Below the pieces are notes generated by a model. That model was not told where the DNA came from. It made no database searches and saw only the letters and a list, made by a program, of their open reading frames with translations. A DNA stretch of 64,000 nt from Callorhinus ursinus (Eukaryota > Chordata > Mammalia > Carnivora > Otariidae): contig NW_020312828.1 in NCBI RefSeq assembly GCF_003265705.1, positions 52,931,518 through 52,995,517 on the forward strand, given 5' to 3'. Made by a program: the position numbers and the translations under genes. This document shows, piece after piece, positions 1-10,644 of this stretch (the stretch's first letter is position 1; each line of letters starts with the position of its first letter).

Positions 1-256
1 ACTCAACTCTGTGGTAGAGCAAAGCCAGCCGTAGACAATATGTAGGTGCTTAAGTGTGGCTGCCTTCCAATAAAACTTTATTTATAAATACTGAAATTTA
101 AAGTATTATTTTTGTGTTCCACACAAAAATGTGTAGTCCTTTTTTGATATTTTCCCCAACCACTTAAGAATCTAACAGCTATTCTTACAAGGGCCCCACA
201 AAAATGGTGGCAAGCCAGATTTTGCCTGTGGGTCATAGTTTGCTGACTCCTAGGCT
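1..256. mobile_element. Ancient hAT-like DNA transposon fragment
   Basis: Two blocks, one around CCAATAAAACTTTATTTA (about 72-90) and one around the terminal GTCATAGTTTGCTGACTCCT (about 232-251), match the widespread mammalian non-autonomous element whose end reads TTTGCCGACCCCTG. The left end is cut by the window edge. The exact family name is not asserted. The opposite end of the same type of element occurs near 49980-50058. Confidence 0.6.
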
Positions 257-1554
257 GCAGAATGATTGAAAGCCATGAGGCATATTGAAGGAAAAAGGAA
301 AAAAGAAATAGGTTTCATTTTTAAAACCCCAAATGTTAGCTTTTAAGCTTAGGGAGGCATAGTGACGTCTTATATACATCATCTGGCTGTGTTCATAAGA
401 CAAATACCAAATGAATAAGAGGATGCTGGAATTGAGGAATCACAATGTGGGAACATTTTTAGTTCCATGTTTCTCATACTGATACTGATAAATCAAGAAA
501 GGGGACATTTTTGTCAATAGGTCAAAATTCCACGCTGTTTTAATAAGCTTTTATTTTCTTGATTACATATGGCATTGACTTATCAGTGAAGGGTTGGCTG
601 GAGAGAAAGAAGAGAGAATAATTTTACCAAACAATACTTTTTGGCTAAGACCTGCATAACATTTATGCCTCGCCCTATGGTCTGATATACCTGCCAACTG
701 TTTGTGAAGGTAGCTTTGCTATCTCCGCTTACCCAGTTTGATGATAAAAGTAGACAGTTTCATCCATGCTATGTAGGAGCAGCAAACCCTCAGGCTTGTC
801 AGTGGACTTCTCAGAACTTGTTACCTGCTCTGTAAATGGGGATAACACTGCTTCAGTCCTAGGATTGATTACCAGGAGCCAATGAAAGGATGAATGTGAA
901 TGCACTTTAAAAACTAAAGTGCAAAATAGAAGCCTTATTTGCACAAAGGAAAACCTAGCACAAGGTAGCATCTGCCTTTCAAACAGAATGATACTGTCAA
1001 ACTTGGGTCTAAACTGAAATAAGAGGCTTAATTCAAAAGAACTACCCCATAAGAAAATTAAATGTAAGCTCAAGAAATAAGACTTCCTTTATTAAATAGC
1101 AGAGCAGGCTTTTTACTTTCCAACCATTAGGATCCTAATTAAAAATTAAAAAAAAAATCTTCATTGATGAGTATTGAAAATTACAAAGCCATGTTTGCCA
1201 CAGAGAAGAAAATAGTCATTCTAGCTCTCAGGATATCTATTTGATATAATCTAGCTTCTAGAATAAGGAGAGAGGAAGTGTGGCCCAGTAGTTTTCTCTA
1301 GAGGGTTATGTAATACGATTAATACAGGGTTGCTTACAACAAAGCTATAGGGCTTCGCTGCCATGGACCAGCATATGAAACATCCCCAGTGTGTGGGGAA
1401 CAACCATTACCGGAGCTCTTGGTGGCATCTCTGATGTGGCCACTTCTTAAACCCTTGATGGCTTAGCCACACTGGGGAGACAGGTCACAAGGATCAAGAT
1501 GGCTCTGCTATGGCCATAGGAGGACCACTGTCTTCTTTCAAAGGCCAAGTTGGT
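257..1554. other. Intronic sequence with nothing recognised
   Basis: AT-rich unique-looking sequence. The 114-codon minus-strand frame at 729-1073 has no recognisable domain, no splice-site support in gene phase and ordinary intronic composition, so it is treated as chance. Confidence 0.5.
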
Positions 1555-1740
1555 CATGTCATTTCCCTGCTTTAAAATCCTTGGCAGCTTCCCTTTACTT
1601 CCAGGATCAGTTTAAACCCTTGATTTTAGAGCCCAAGATCCTTCCGGCTGGACCTACCCTGTTACTTCCCTAGCCTCATCACCACGGGTACCTGACCCCA
1701 GCCAGGGCGAAGTTCCCTCTACACTCCCCAGGTCCTCCCA
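1555..1740 (+). mobile_element. L2 LINE fragment
   Basis: The run ATTTCCCTGCTTTAAAATCC, then GCAGCTTCCC and a CCTAGCCTCATC block, follows in order the L2-type ancient LINE sequence I recall for the region ahead of its 3' end. Diverged, no target duplication visible. Confidence 0.55.
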
Positions 1741-2614
1741 GCATCCAGATACCCGAGACAACAATTCTTCTCTTGTGGTTGTTATATGTTTGTCATAATC
1801 CTCGCATCAAATGGGGACCCGATGAAGAAAACGGAACGCTTCTTCTATTCTGTATCACAAGGCCTAGCAAAAGGGCTTGACATAACAGAGGATGACAGGT
1901 GTTAACTGTGGAATGACTAAAAAATCTACTAAATTTCTATCAGCTTAGAATAAACACTGAAACAGAGTCCACCCTGTATATTTTAATGCAATAGCATGAT
2001 TTTGGTATAAAAATACATTATAAAGAGCTCCATTTCCAAATTAGACAACAATCTTTATGTACTACATTGAAGCTCTTTATGTCTTTTTTATCTTCAAGGA
2101 ACAAAAAGCATGTGTATTCCTTAACTGTAAACCATGCAGAGATGAGCATTGGAGGAAGACTATACTTTGCAGAAACTAGACATAAAACAGATCAATATTA
2201 AAATGGTAACTGCCAATAGTAGATATTACTGAGATTTCTTTTATAGATGCATGACAGTTATTAGAATTAGAAATTATTACCCAAGACTGTGCTATGTAAT
2301 TTGTGTAAGCTTGCAAAGCTAGTAACTGTTGTAGCTCAAATCAGAGCTAAGTTCCTGCTAATCCAGTGTTCTTTCAAAGATGTGATTTAACCACAACTTG
2401 ATTTTTTTCTTTAGAAGGTAAAATCTAATGTCTTGAAATCCTTAACGGGGTTTAAAACACTGACAACACTGACCATTTCAGAAAACAAAACAAAACAAAA
2501 AAAGAACAAAGACTTTGAAATTTTTCTCTACTCAGGTTTGTAATTGTGCATAATAGTTTCATCTACATTACATGATTTTTGAAGGAACAATGTAAAAAAA
2601 GAACATTCTACTGG

Positions 2615-2730
2615 TGTATCTCAGTCTCTGGCGTCACACTGTTCCTGGCAAATTGTGTGACTTTGGGGAAGTACTTACTTAGAAACCTCAACATGCACAT
2701 TTTTTGGTGGGCTTGAGGGAGATGAGGCAG
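2615..2730 (+). mobile_element. MIR SINE fragment (degenerate)
   Basis: Contains TTGTGTGACTTTGGGGAAGT and a following AAACCTCAACATGCACAT block, matching the MIR core (GTGTGACCTTGGGCAAGT ... CTCAGTTTCCTCAT) with heavy divergence. Confidence 0.5.
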
Positions 2731-2829
2731 AGAGACAGAATCAATTAGGTCTCTTTCAGATCTATGCGATATTTTTTTTTTAATTAAGGGAACTTCTACA
2801 TGCCTGATAGAAGCCTTATAGGGTTGTGA

Positions 2830-2830
<1 letters not shown>

Positions 2831-2878
<48 letters not shown>
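2831..2878. repeat. (CA)n microsatellite
   Basis: About 23 nearly uninterrupted CA dinucleotides. A minus-strand frame over it reads as Cys-Val repeats and is not a gene. Likely length-polymorphic. Confidence 0.95.
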
Positions 2879-2879
<1 letters not shown>

Positions 2880-3294
2880 ATTCTGGATGATCAGTGAAAG
2901 TATTAATTGAATAAAACATCCTCTCTTTTAAGCACTACTTGAAATATGCTGTTATTACTTGTTTTCTTTGTCACAACACATTAAGCTGCTACTTCTCTTT
3001 ACCTGAACTTGACCTACAAAATGATGAGGCAGGAGATATTTCACAATACACCCAATTACATAGAAAAGTATCACCCAGTTATCTTCATCATCGTCTATCC
3101 TCATCATTATACTAAAAGAATAATAAAGATGGTGAAAAGAGCTGTTCCATGATGAACAACCTTCCTGGTTGCTGCACTGTATCACTATCTTTCTAATCAT
3201 ATTTCACATCTCATCAAGAAATTAGTTTACCTTTACATGATTTTAAATGCTAAAACTAATTAATAGGAATGTCTTCATTAAATATAAAAGTAGC
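2880..3294. other. Intronic sequence with nothing recognised
   Basis: Unique-looking AT-rich sequence between the CA repeat and the L1 end. No splice-flanked coding segment was seen. Confidence 0.5.
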
Positions 3295-3704
3295 TTCAGG
3301 TCTGTGATTCAGCAGTCTTACACAGACCTGTACCTCTGAAACAAATAATGTTAAAAAAAGAAGAAGAAGAAGAAGATGATGATGATGATAGTAGGAAGGG
3401 AAAAATGAAGGGGGGGAAACCGGAGGGGGAGATGAACCATGAGAGATGATGGACTCTGAGAAACAAACTGAGGGTTCTAGACGGGAGGGGGGTAGGGGGA
3501 TGGGTTAGCCTGGTGATGGGTATTAAAGAGGGCACGTTCTGCGTGGAGCACTGGGTGTTATATACAATTAATGAGTCATGGAACACTACATCAAAAATTA
3601 ATGATGTCATATATGGTGATTAACATAACAATAAAAAATTTAAAAAAACTAATGATGTAATGTATGGTGATTAACATAAGATAAAAAAATTTAAAAATTA
3701 GCTT
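3295..3704 (+). mobile_element. L1 LINE 3' end, 5'-truncated, with duplicated terminus
   Basis: Sense L1 3' UTR: the (A)nGAAGAAG / ATG repeat, the polypurine stretch, GAACCATGAGAG-type block, AACAAACTGAGGGTTCTAG, GCCTGGTGATGGGTATTAA and the terminal TAATGATGT...TGGTGATTAACATAA. The last about 45 bases occur twice (about 3600-3645 and 3649-3704), each ending in an A-rich ATAAAAAAATTTAAAAA-like tail. Contains the internal simple repeat at 3356-3391. Confidence 0.9.
3356..3391 (+). repeat. (GAA)n(GAT)n trinucleotide repeat
   Basis: Runs of AGAAGAAGAAG followed by ATGATGATGATG inside the L1 3' UTR. On the complementary strand it creates a poly-Ser reading frame that is not a gene. Confidence 0.9.
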
Positions 3705-3769
3705 CAATTTTTAGCTTGTATGTTCCATAAATTTATAAAGCAATCCCTCTTTAAAACAAACTGAAAAGC

Positions 3770-3915
3770 ACTTCGAGAAACATGTAGTCCAGTAACAAAG
3801 AACATGGGTTGTCACCAGACATGCATTCCAGTATCGACTCTGCTCTGCATCCGTCAGTGACTTTGAATGAGCTACTAACTTCTCTAGGCCTCCATCTTCT
3901 TGCCTCAAATAGTCA
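3770..3915 (+). mobile_element. MIR SINE
   Basis: Ordered MIR landmarks: TGGGTTGTCACCAGACATGCATTCC, CTGCTCTGCATCCGTCAGTG, ACTTTGAATGAGCTACTAAC and the TAGGCCTCCATCTTCTTGCC block, all diverged but in register. Confidence 0.65.
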
Positions 3916-4655
3916 GGAATCGAATGCATAAGCTGTTGAAGAGATTTAGCCAAAAAGAAAGTGCTAAGTGTGTATTATTAGTAATAAGTACAAGGAGTCT
4001 TTCATGGAAGAGCAGTTAATATTACTGAGCCCACCCTCCTACTCTGAGAGACCCTGAGCTACCTAGGATTGATATCAATCATCCAATTCATACGTATTAA
4101 GCACCTTTTAGATGCCCAGCCCTTGACTGGCTGGCCTCAGGCAATTAAACTGTGGTTCTGTTGAGGCCAAGCCTGGGTACAATCCCCTGAAACTAAAATC
4201 AATTAATAAATGCTTTGTTCTATCCCAGTCACAGGTGCATCAAAACAGCCAGCTCTCTTGCAGGGATGGAATTCTTGAGAAGCAAGCATTAAGAATCAAG
4301 AGACTCAGCAGGTAATGACATCTCACTTAAGTTCTGATAAAGGGGCAGTAGGGCCATCCTCATGGTCCCTTTAAAGAACAATTCCTTAACCTTATTAAGT
4401 TATGGTCAGTTTATTAACGGGCTGGTAGCAGCTCTTTTGTAATGTAAAAACCACTTTAGCCAATGAAACTTCCGCAGCTGGAAGTAACCCGTTAACCAAG
4501 ACAGTGTGTTTTCTGCAGAGTGGCCTGTAGGGCAAAGTCCCTCTTTGGGAAAGAAACCAGTTTAAGAGAATGCCTTTCAAAGGGTGCTAATTAAAAGTGA
4601 GGACCTTCAAAAAAAGAGATTCTGACGCTTAACAAATAATGTGTTTTGTGATTTT
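3916..4655. other. Intronic sequence, possible MIR/L2 trace
   Basis: Mostly unrecognised. A short ATTAAGCACCTTTTAGATGCC near 4098-4118 resembles the start of an antisense L2/MIR 3' end but is too short to call. Confidence 0.35.
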
Positions 4656-4659
4656 ATTT

Positions 4660-5105
4660 TCTCCAAGAGAAGCAGTATGGTATGGTTAAAGAAAAATAAC
4701 TAAGTGAAATAAATCAGACAGGGAAAGGCAAATATCGCATAATCTCACTTACATGTGGAATCTAAAGAAAGAGAAAAGAAAAAAAAAACAACTCAGGAAA
4801 AAAAAAAAGATCAGATTTGTGTTTACCAGAGGCTGAAGGTAAGGTGAGGGGGAATTGAATGAAGGTGGTCAAAAGGTACAAAGCTCCAGTTCTAAGGTAA
4901 GTACTAAGGATGTAAGGTATAACATGATGACTATAATTAATACCAACGATCTCATCACATTTCTTTTCCTTTATTCTTTGTATTTAAATGAAATGATGGA
5001 TGTAACTAAACATTGTGGCAACTGTTTCATAAAACGTATAAGTAAAATTATGCTGTACACCTTAAACATACACAGCGCTATATGTCCATTATATCGATAA
5101 AAATG
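4660..5105 (+). mobile_element. Old L1 LINE 3' end
   Basis: Sense L1 3' landmarks in order: AAGTGAAATAAATCAGACAG, ATCTCACTTACATGTGGAATC, TTTACCAGAGGCTG, the ACATGATGACTATAATTAAT block and TGCTGTACACCTTAAACAT near the end. Divergence suggests an L1MA/L1MB-age copy. The 81-codon plus-strand frame at 4855-5100 lies inside this repeat. Confidence 0.8.
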
Positions 5106-5124
5106 GGTTAAAACAAAACGAGAA

Positions 5125-5285
5125 ACACAGGTGTTAGAATCAGAAAGAATCCTAGATCTCATTCTTAGCTCTGCTTCATATGTGTGTCCTTGGGTAGGTT
5201 TCTGAGGCTCTCTGAGCTTGTCTTTTCAATGATAAAATGTAAACATTTACCTACATCACAGGGTTGTTGAGAGAGCATTAGAATA
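5125..5285 (+). mobile_element. MIR SINE
   Basis: Contains TCTTAGCTCTGCTTCATATG, TGTGTCCTTGGGTAGGTTTC, TTTTCAATGATAAAATG and CTACATCACAGGGTTGTTGA, the MIR core and 3' segment in the correct order. Confidence 0.75.
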
Positions 5286-5289
5286 GCCA

Positions 5290-6070
5290 TTCCCCCAGGA
5301 ATTTGAGGAGAGGAGCTGGTCTGGAATAGCAAAAAGCAGTCATTTTTGGAGGCAGTTGCAGAATCACAGAATATCAGAGCAATGACCTCACAACCTCCCT
5401 TACTTTTTACAGATGAGGACACTGGCAACCAGAGAATATGAGTTTCATCCCTCATCAAAGAGTAAGTCAGGACACCTGACTGGTGTCTAGTCCAGGAGCC
5501 AGCTTGGAGAGAGCCATTGGAAGGATCCCCTCGGTCTGAGTAGTCACCATGATCCTTTTCTCCTGCCCATAAACACTCCCCTGCTCTTCCTGTGAAAACA
5601 TGGCCCCAAATAATGGTTTACAAAGCTTCAATTCACGTGGAAGCCATATTTCAGTCAGAATCTTTATCACCAAAGTCAAAACGAGAATTAGACTCTAAGA
5701 TACCAGACACAATGATAAATTAGAATACTCAATGTGCCAGAATACCTACAGTAATGGCAATCTCAGAGAAGGAAGAGCAAGTCATGAGAAAGTGGGGAAG
5801 GCAGAGATGGGAGCTAGATGAGGGGGGATTCAGGATTATTGGAAGCCTGGCTGAAAGCCAGTGTATTCTACTCTATTGTCATCAGCTCAGTAGAGCACAC
5901 AGAGCTAGGATTACTGGTTATACTGATGATTAATGGACGTAGAGAAGGGCACATATTTCCTTAAGATATCCTCATGTGCTTAGGTGGTACTAAAACTTGT
6001 CTTTTACTAAATACAAAGTGTCCTATTCCATCATCAGTGACAGGTGGAGAAACATAATTATTACACTGTA
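5290..6070. other. Intronic sequence with nothing recognised
   Basis: No clear repeat or exon. TTTTTACAGATGAGGACACTGG at 5405 may be a small antisense MIR trace. The short minus-strand frames are judged chance. Confidence 0.4.
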
Positions 6071-6073
6071 GCA

Positions 6074-6230
6074 ATTCTCAAAGTGGAGTGCCTGACTCAG
6101 CCAGCTCAGCGCCACCTGGGCACTTGTTGTAAATGTTAAGTTCTTGGGCACCATTTCAGATCTACCAAATCAGAGGCTCGGGGCATGGGCAGGGAGGTGG
6201 GGGAGAATAGCCCCCAGTGTTTTCACAGGT
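6074..6230 (+). mobile_element. MER5A-type hAT DNA transposon
   Basis: Begins TTCTCAAAGTGGAGTGCC, continues CGCCACCTGGGCACTTGTTG, AAATGTTAAGTTCTTGGGC, then AAATCAGAGGCTCGGGGC. This is the ordered MER5A pattern (TTCTCAAAGTGTGGTCCC ... CACCTGGGAACTTGTTAGAAATGCA ... GAATCAGAAACTCTGGGG). Confidence 0.8.
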
Positions 6231-6234
6231 GTTA

Positions 6235-7215
6235 AACACCAAATGCCCCCTAACTCTTCACTGTCTAGCCACCCAAGCTAGGTGGTGAAGGCAGGAGAAA
6301 ATAAAGTTAAGTTACACAATTTTCATAATTTTTCAATTATTGGTCTCACCCAATGGCTATGTCCCTTCTCTGACCCTTTTTATGATTCTGTAATATACCT
6401 AACCCCATTTGTCTCTTGTGCTTTAGCAGCACTTTGGGTAATAGGGATTATAAAATACCAATGTCTGATTCTATAGGAGTTTCGCATGCAACCCAACTGC
6501 ATTTTCAGTCCATCCATAAGCATCTTCTAAAGATATTCTTATTTATTTTACTTGTCATATAATCCCACAAATACTGATATCATAGCAACATATTTGTTAG
6601 AGGTCTGCATCTTTACAGATCTTTAAGCACACATCATATAGACTTTACGGTTCTCAGAGTGATTATATACCTCCCTCTTGCAGTTCACAATTGTTCAGAT
6701 TTGATTAAAAACATTTTAAACATTTCTGTTAATTTTAAATACCTAGACCTTTTTCCAAATGCATCATTAAATTTCATGATTCAAAAATGTCAGGTGTTTC
6801 TAAAAGCACTCAAATTTGACATGCAGTAATTCTTTAAAAACACCTAAACACTGGTCTTGGAGTTCACAAATTAAGGGATGGTTTTATTTAACTATGAGTT
6901 TTCTTAGATGTTCAAAATTGCTAGTTTTTGAACCTATGTCATTTCAAAAACATGTCAACATTCTCTTAGCCTAAAACACGTTTTTACAAAGTGCCAAAAC
7001 GAGGCAGAATCATTTTGTTGCCAGAGGATGTATTATTTCCTTAGTATAAAAAATGAACTGGTTCTTTTTCTGTCACTTCAGCATATTTCTCACCCTCCTC
7101 CTGATAGATGAATAAAATGAAACATTGACTGATGGGAGCTAGATGATACTTTATAGGTTGCTGATTCAACAAGCGTTCTGTTCAAGGCTAGTTTTCCCAC
7201 TTAAGTTTTGGGTCC
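6235..7215. other. Intronic sequence with nothing recognised
   Basis: AT-rich unique-looking sequence. No exon-like segment was supported. Confidence 0.45.
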
Positions 7216-7299
7216 TGTGTTCTTCCGTCTCTTCAGTGATCTGGTTTCCTCAACTGTCCCCCTCCTTCTCCACCTCATCCAACTCTTTCCCAATCAAGT

Positions 7300-7348
7300 C
7301 TCCTTCCATCTCTCTCTCTCCCTCCCTCTCACACACACACACACACCC
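7300..7348. repeat. Pyrimidine-rich and (CA)n simple sequence
   Basis: TC-rich stretch (TCTCTCTCTCCCTCCCTCTC) running into (CA)n. Low-complexity. Confidence 0.85.
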
Positions 7349-7689
7349 CTCCTAATCCAAGAGCCTTCTTGCTAGCATTACTTTTCAACCAGTGTAGCAA
7401 TGAAGAAAAAGGACTACCTACAATCACAGTGGCTGCTTGCCTCAGACTCCATGTGCTCCCTCAAACCACAGCAATCAGGATAGTGCTCCAACAGAACAAT
7501 GAACTTCTCCTATTAATGTCAACAATTCTATTGTTTAACCAGTTCAACTCTGACACGGACCACTTGCTACTTCTCATGCCTTCTTACTTCTTTCTTCTGG
7601 GACATCAGTGTCTGATTTTCTACTTTCCTGGTGACTTCTCCACAGGCTGTCCTTTGCTTGCTGTTAAATGTCAACCTTCTTCAGGCTTT

Positions 7690-8050
7690 AATCCTCAGCA
7701 CTCTCCACCCCTCAGTTAATATGCTCTTTTTCCTGCCAATGACTGAGATTAGACCTCCCCTGAGACATCTAACTTCTTACATCTAACTGCTCATTGGGTA
7801 CCTTCCTCAGGATATCTCATACCACCTTGAGCTCAACATGTCCCAAATCAACCATTCTCCACCATAATGGCCTTTCTCGCCCACACATACACCATTCCTC
7901 CCATATTCTGCACCTGGATAAATTTCACTGCCCAGCTCCCAAACCAAAATCATAAGAGTAATCTCAATTTCTCCCTTCATCTTTAGCCAACATCAAATTA
8001 TCAAGTCCTATTGATTCTTCCTCAATCTCTCTCTCCATCTCCCTGTTTCC
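7690..8050 (+). mobile_element. L2-type LINE fragment
   Basis: The CTCAACATGTCCCAAATCAACC, ATCTCAATTTCTCCCTTCATC and CAAGTCCTATTGATTCTTCCTC blocks follow the order of the ancient L2-type LINE body I recall. The open frame upstream (7369-7719) has no recognisable domain and is not called. Confidence 0.5.
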
Positions 8051-8059
8051 ACTATGACC

Positions 8060-8240
8060 TTCTTCATTCAGTCATTCAACAAATATTTGTTGAGCCCCAC
8101 TGAGTGTCACGTTATTCTGCATAGTATGAGCCTGAAGACAACAGGCCCAAATCCCTTTCCTCTTGGAGCTTACATTTTAGTGGGAGAGATTAATAAAACA
8201 GATAAGCAAAATATACAGTACATTAGTTACCCATAGTGCT
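8060..8240 (-). mobile_element. L2 LINE 3' end, antisense
   Basis: TTCAACAAATATTTGTTGAG followed by a CACTGAGTGTC block and TTGGAGCTTACATTTTAGTG is the reverse complement of the L2 3' end (CTAGAATGTAAGCTCCA ... AGTAGGCGCTCAATAAATATTTGTTGAA). Confidence 0.75.
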
Positions 8241-8243
8241 AAG

Positions 8244-8348
8244 AAAAGAAGGGAGGGAGTCATGGAACACTACATCAAAAACTAATGATGTAATGTATGG
8301 TGACTAACATTACATAATAAAATAAAATTTAAAAAAAGAAGGGAGGGA
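8244..8348 (+). mobile_element. Ultra-short L1 3' end with target-site duplication
   Basis: Only about 75 bases of L1 (8259-8333): GTCATGGAACACTACATC through TAATGATGTAATGTATGG and the A-rich tail. It is flanked by a perfect 15-bp direct repeat AAAAGAAGGGAGGGA (8244-8258 and 8334-8348). This makes it a genuine, extremely 5'-truncated insertion into a purine-rich target. Confidence 0.85.
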
Positions 8349-8402
8349 AGGAGGGAGTAAGAAAAGGGGAAAGGAAGGAGGGATAAAGAAGGAAGAAAGG
8401 AA
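8334..8402. repeat. GA-rich low-complexity tract
   Basis: Purine-only stretch of GGGAGG/GGAAGG/AAGAAAGG units following the short L1. Probably expanded from the insertion target. Confidence 0.8.
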
Positions 8403-8489
8403 ATATTGGGGTAAGGAATGTTAACATTTTAGACAAACCAGCCAGGGAAGGTCTGATGAGGAAACAGCTATTCTCATTTTTTTTTTTTT

Positions 8490-9385
8490 AACCTGGATCC
8501 CTCTTGCCAACTTCACCGCTGACTTCTCTTAAACTCCTCTTTCTTGCTGCCAAAAGAATAGTAGTTCCTGACCTTACCATTCTCTTACTTGAAATCCACT
8601 ACTTGTGGCTTCAGGAAGCTGCTTAAACTGCCTAAATTTAGCACGTAAGGTCTGCTCCAGGGGCCACCACCCCGACTAGCATCATTTCTGGTTATGCTGT
8701 GCAACAGGACTCACCACCAGCATTTTACTTAACAACGGATGATTGTTTGTCTCCCCACACCTTCGCATGTGGCTTTTTCCCCTACCTATAATGCTTAATC
8801 CTAATAATTCTGAAAGCACCCATGGTCTTCCTGAGCATCATCTCCCTCATTGCTGAAATCCACCCAACGTTTAGAAAGTGTATTTTACCCAGTTTAGGTA
8901 ACTTCATAAAATAAAAATCCCACAACCCATTTTGCACGCTTCTTTGAAAACTGAGAAAATGTGTATGTAACAGGGAACTGGCACAGAATAGAAGTGAATT
9001 AGCACCCTTTATCACACACTACACTGAGTAAATTACTTGTCTGTCTCACTAGAGCAGGGTTTCTCAACCCCAACTCTACTGACATTTTGGGCCAAATAGT
9101 TCTTTGTTACAGGGGGCTGTCCTGTGCATTGTAGAATGTTTAGCAGTATCTATAGGCTCTATCAACTAGATACCGGTAGCATCCCTCCAGCTGTAATAAC
9201 CAAAAATGTCTGCAAACATTACGAAATTTCCCCTGAGAGAGAAATCACGCCTGGCAGGGAATCATTATTCTATACCATAAGCAACTCAAGGGCAGAAACT
9301 ATGACTCATTATTATATCTCCAGGTATCTAGGACAAAAGCCAGCACACAGTAGGTGTTCAATAAATGCATATAAGAACTACAATC
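8490..9385 (+). mobile_element. L2-type LINE interrupted by MER20
   Basis: The L2-like body (CCAACTTCACCGCTGACTTC, TGACCTTACCATTCTCTTAC, ATCTCCCTCATTGCTGAAATC) runs to about 9050. Its 3' end resumes after the MER20 as AGGGCAGAAACTATGACTC and CACACAGTAGGTGTTCAATA (about 9285-9368). The order is that of one L2 split by a later DNA transposon. Confidence 0.55.
9052..9262 (+). mobile_element. MER20 hAT DNA transposon
   Basis: Near full length. CAGGGTTTCTCAACCCCAAC, TACTGACATTTTGGGCC, GGGGGCTGTCCTGTGCATTG, TAGAATGTTTAGCAGTATC and AACCAAAAATGTCTGCAAAC follow MER20 in order. MER20 copies have been described as regulatory in uterine tissue in placental mammals; nothing here shows activity. Confidence 0.9.
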
Positions 9386-9409
9386 CTGACTTCTAGTACC
9401 AGAGTATTT

Positions 9410-9660
9410 TTAACTCTTTTCACAATGTATGTAAATGTCTATTTTACAGCTTCCTTCATTCAACATTGCATTGTGAGATTTATCTATGTTGCAGTATGTT
9501 GTGGTAGTTCATTTCCACTTTTACATATGTCCTTTTTTTTTTAATATATTATGCTTTCTTCAATGTTCTATTGTTTGGACATGTGGGTTACTTCCAATCT
9601 ATAGTTGGTATGGGCAGTGTCATCAAGAGTAATCTTTTATATGTGTCTTGGTTACAAGTC
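9410..9660 (-). mobile_element. Old L1 LINE fragment, antisense
   Basis: The ATTTATCTATGTTGCAGTATG, TAGTTCATTTCCACTTTTA, CATGTGGGTTACTTCCAATC series is the reverse strand of the L1 ORF2-end/3' region ('TTCATCCATGTTGTTGCAT...GGACATTTGGGTTGTTTCCA'). Confidence 0.65.
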
Positions 9661-9669
9661 AAGATGGTA

Positions 9670-9850
9670 GTTTTGTTGGAGGAGGAGGAAGCGGAGTGAC
9701 TGGAACGGGACACCACGAGGGTTCTTGGGGCGCAAACATTCCTCTTGACCTGTATAGTGATTGCACATGTGTGTCCATTTTGTGATAATTCACTGAACTC
9801 TCCATTTACAGTCTTGAACACAGAATTCCTGTGATATTTCATTTAAAGTT
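9670..9850 (+). mobile_element. Old L1 (L1M-type) 3' end
   Basis: GACTGGAACGGGACACCACG, GGGTTCTTGGGGCGC, CTGTATAGTGATTGCACATG, ATTTTGTGATAATTCACTGA match the ordered 3' end of old L1M elements. Confidence 0.6.
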
Positions 9851-10074
9851 TTTTTTAAAATCACTAAGAACAAGACAGTTGTGCAAATAGAGGGGGGAAA
9901 AAAAGCCAGAGATTCTGGTAAATACCATACAATGCAAATATTCATGTGAAAAATAAATGAACCCATCCAAGAAAATCACATTAAACAAAAAATGCATTTT
10001 GGTACTTTCTGTCAATAGCACCCATTGTTAGTGAGATGCAAGGGAAAAGGTCTATTAGTTAAGATGTGACCTGG

Positions 10075-10640
10075 CACACCACAACTTTTCTAGAAGGCCA
10101 TTTGACAATATATAATCAAAAGTCTATAAAATATGTAATATGGTTACATGTCAATCTTATCTCAAAAAAGCTGGAAAGCTGTATTATGTTTAAAGCTTAT
10201 CTTATGCAAATAAATCAAACAAATGTATAAAACTACATGTATATGAGAGAGACTATATGAGGATATTCTTCATATAACTGCTTAGTGAAAAACTAAAGAC
10301 AAGTTTTAATAGGTAATTAAATATATTAGGATATATCCACTCAGTACGATATATGCAGCCATATTTAATGACATTAACAAAATATTCATAATCCAATAAG
10401 TTAAAACAAGTCACAAAGCAGAACAATGATATATTTGTGAGGGAAGAAAGACATAAACACATGTAGAAACAAATGGTTGAGAATAGAAGCCAAAATGTTA
10501 ACTTTTGTTATCTTTGAGTGGTTTTTTTATTTTTGCTTTTGCCTTTTAAGGTCTTTGTGCTTTCTAAGCTTTCTACAAGGAATATTTATAACAATGATAA
10601 TAACAAAGGAATAAAGCTTTTTCACGTAAATGAGAAAAAA
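10075..10640 (+). mobile_element. Old L1 (L1M-type) 3' region
   Basis: CCAAAATGTTAACTTTTGTTATCTTTGAGTGG, the TTTTAAGGTCTTTGTGCTTTC block and the CTACAAGGAATATTTATAACA end follow the 3' part of L1ME/L1M copies. The upstream TATATCCACTC...TATGCAGCCATATTTAATGA belongs to the same element. Confidence 0.65.
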
Positions 10641-10644
10641 ATGA

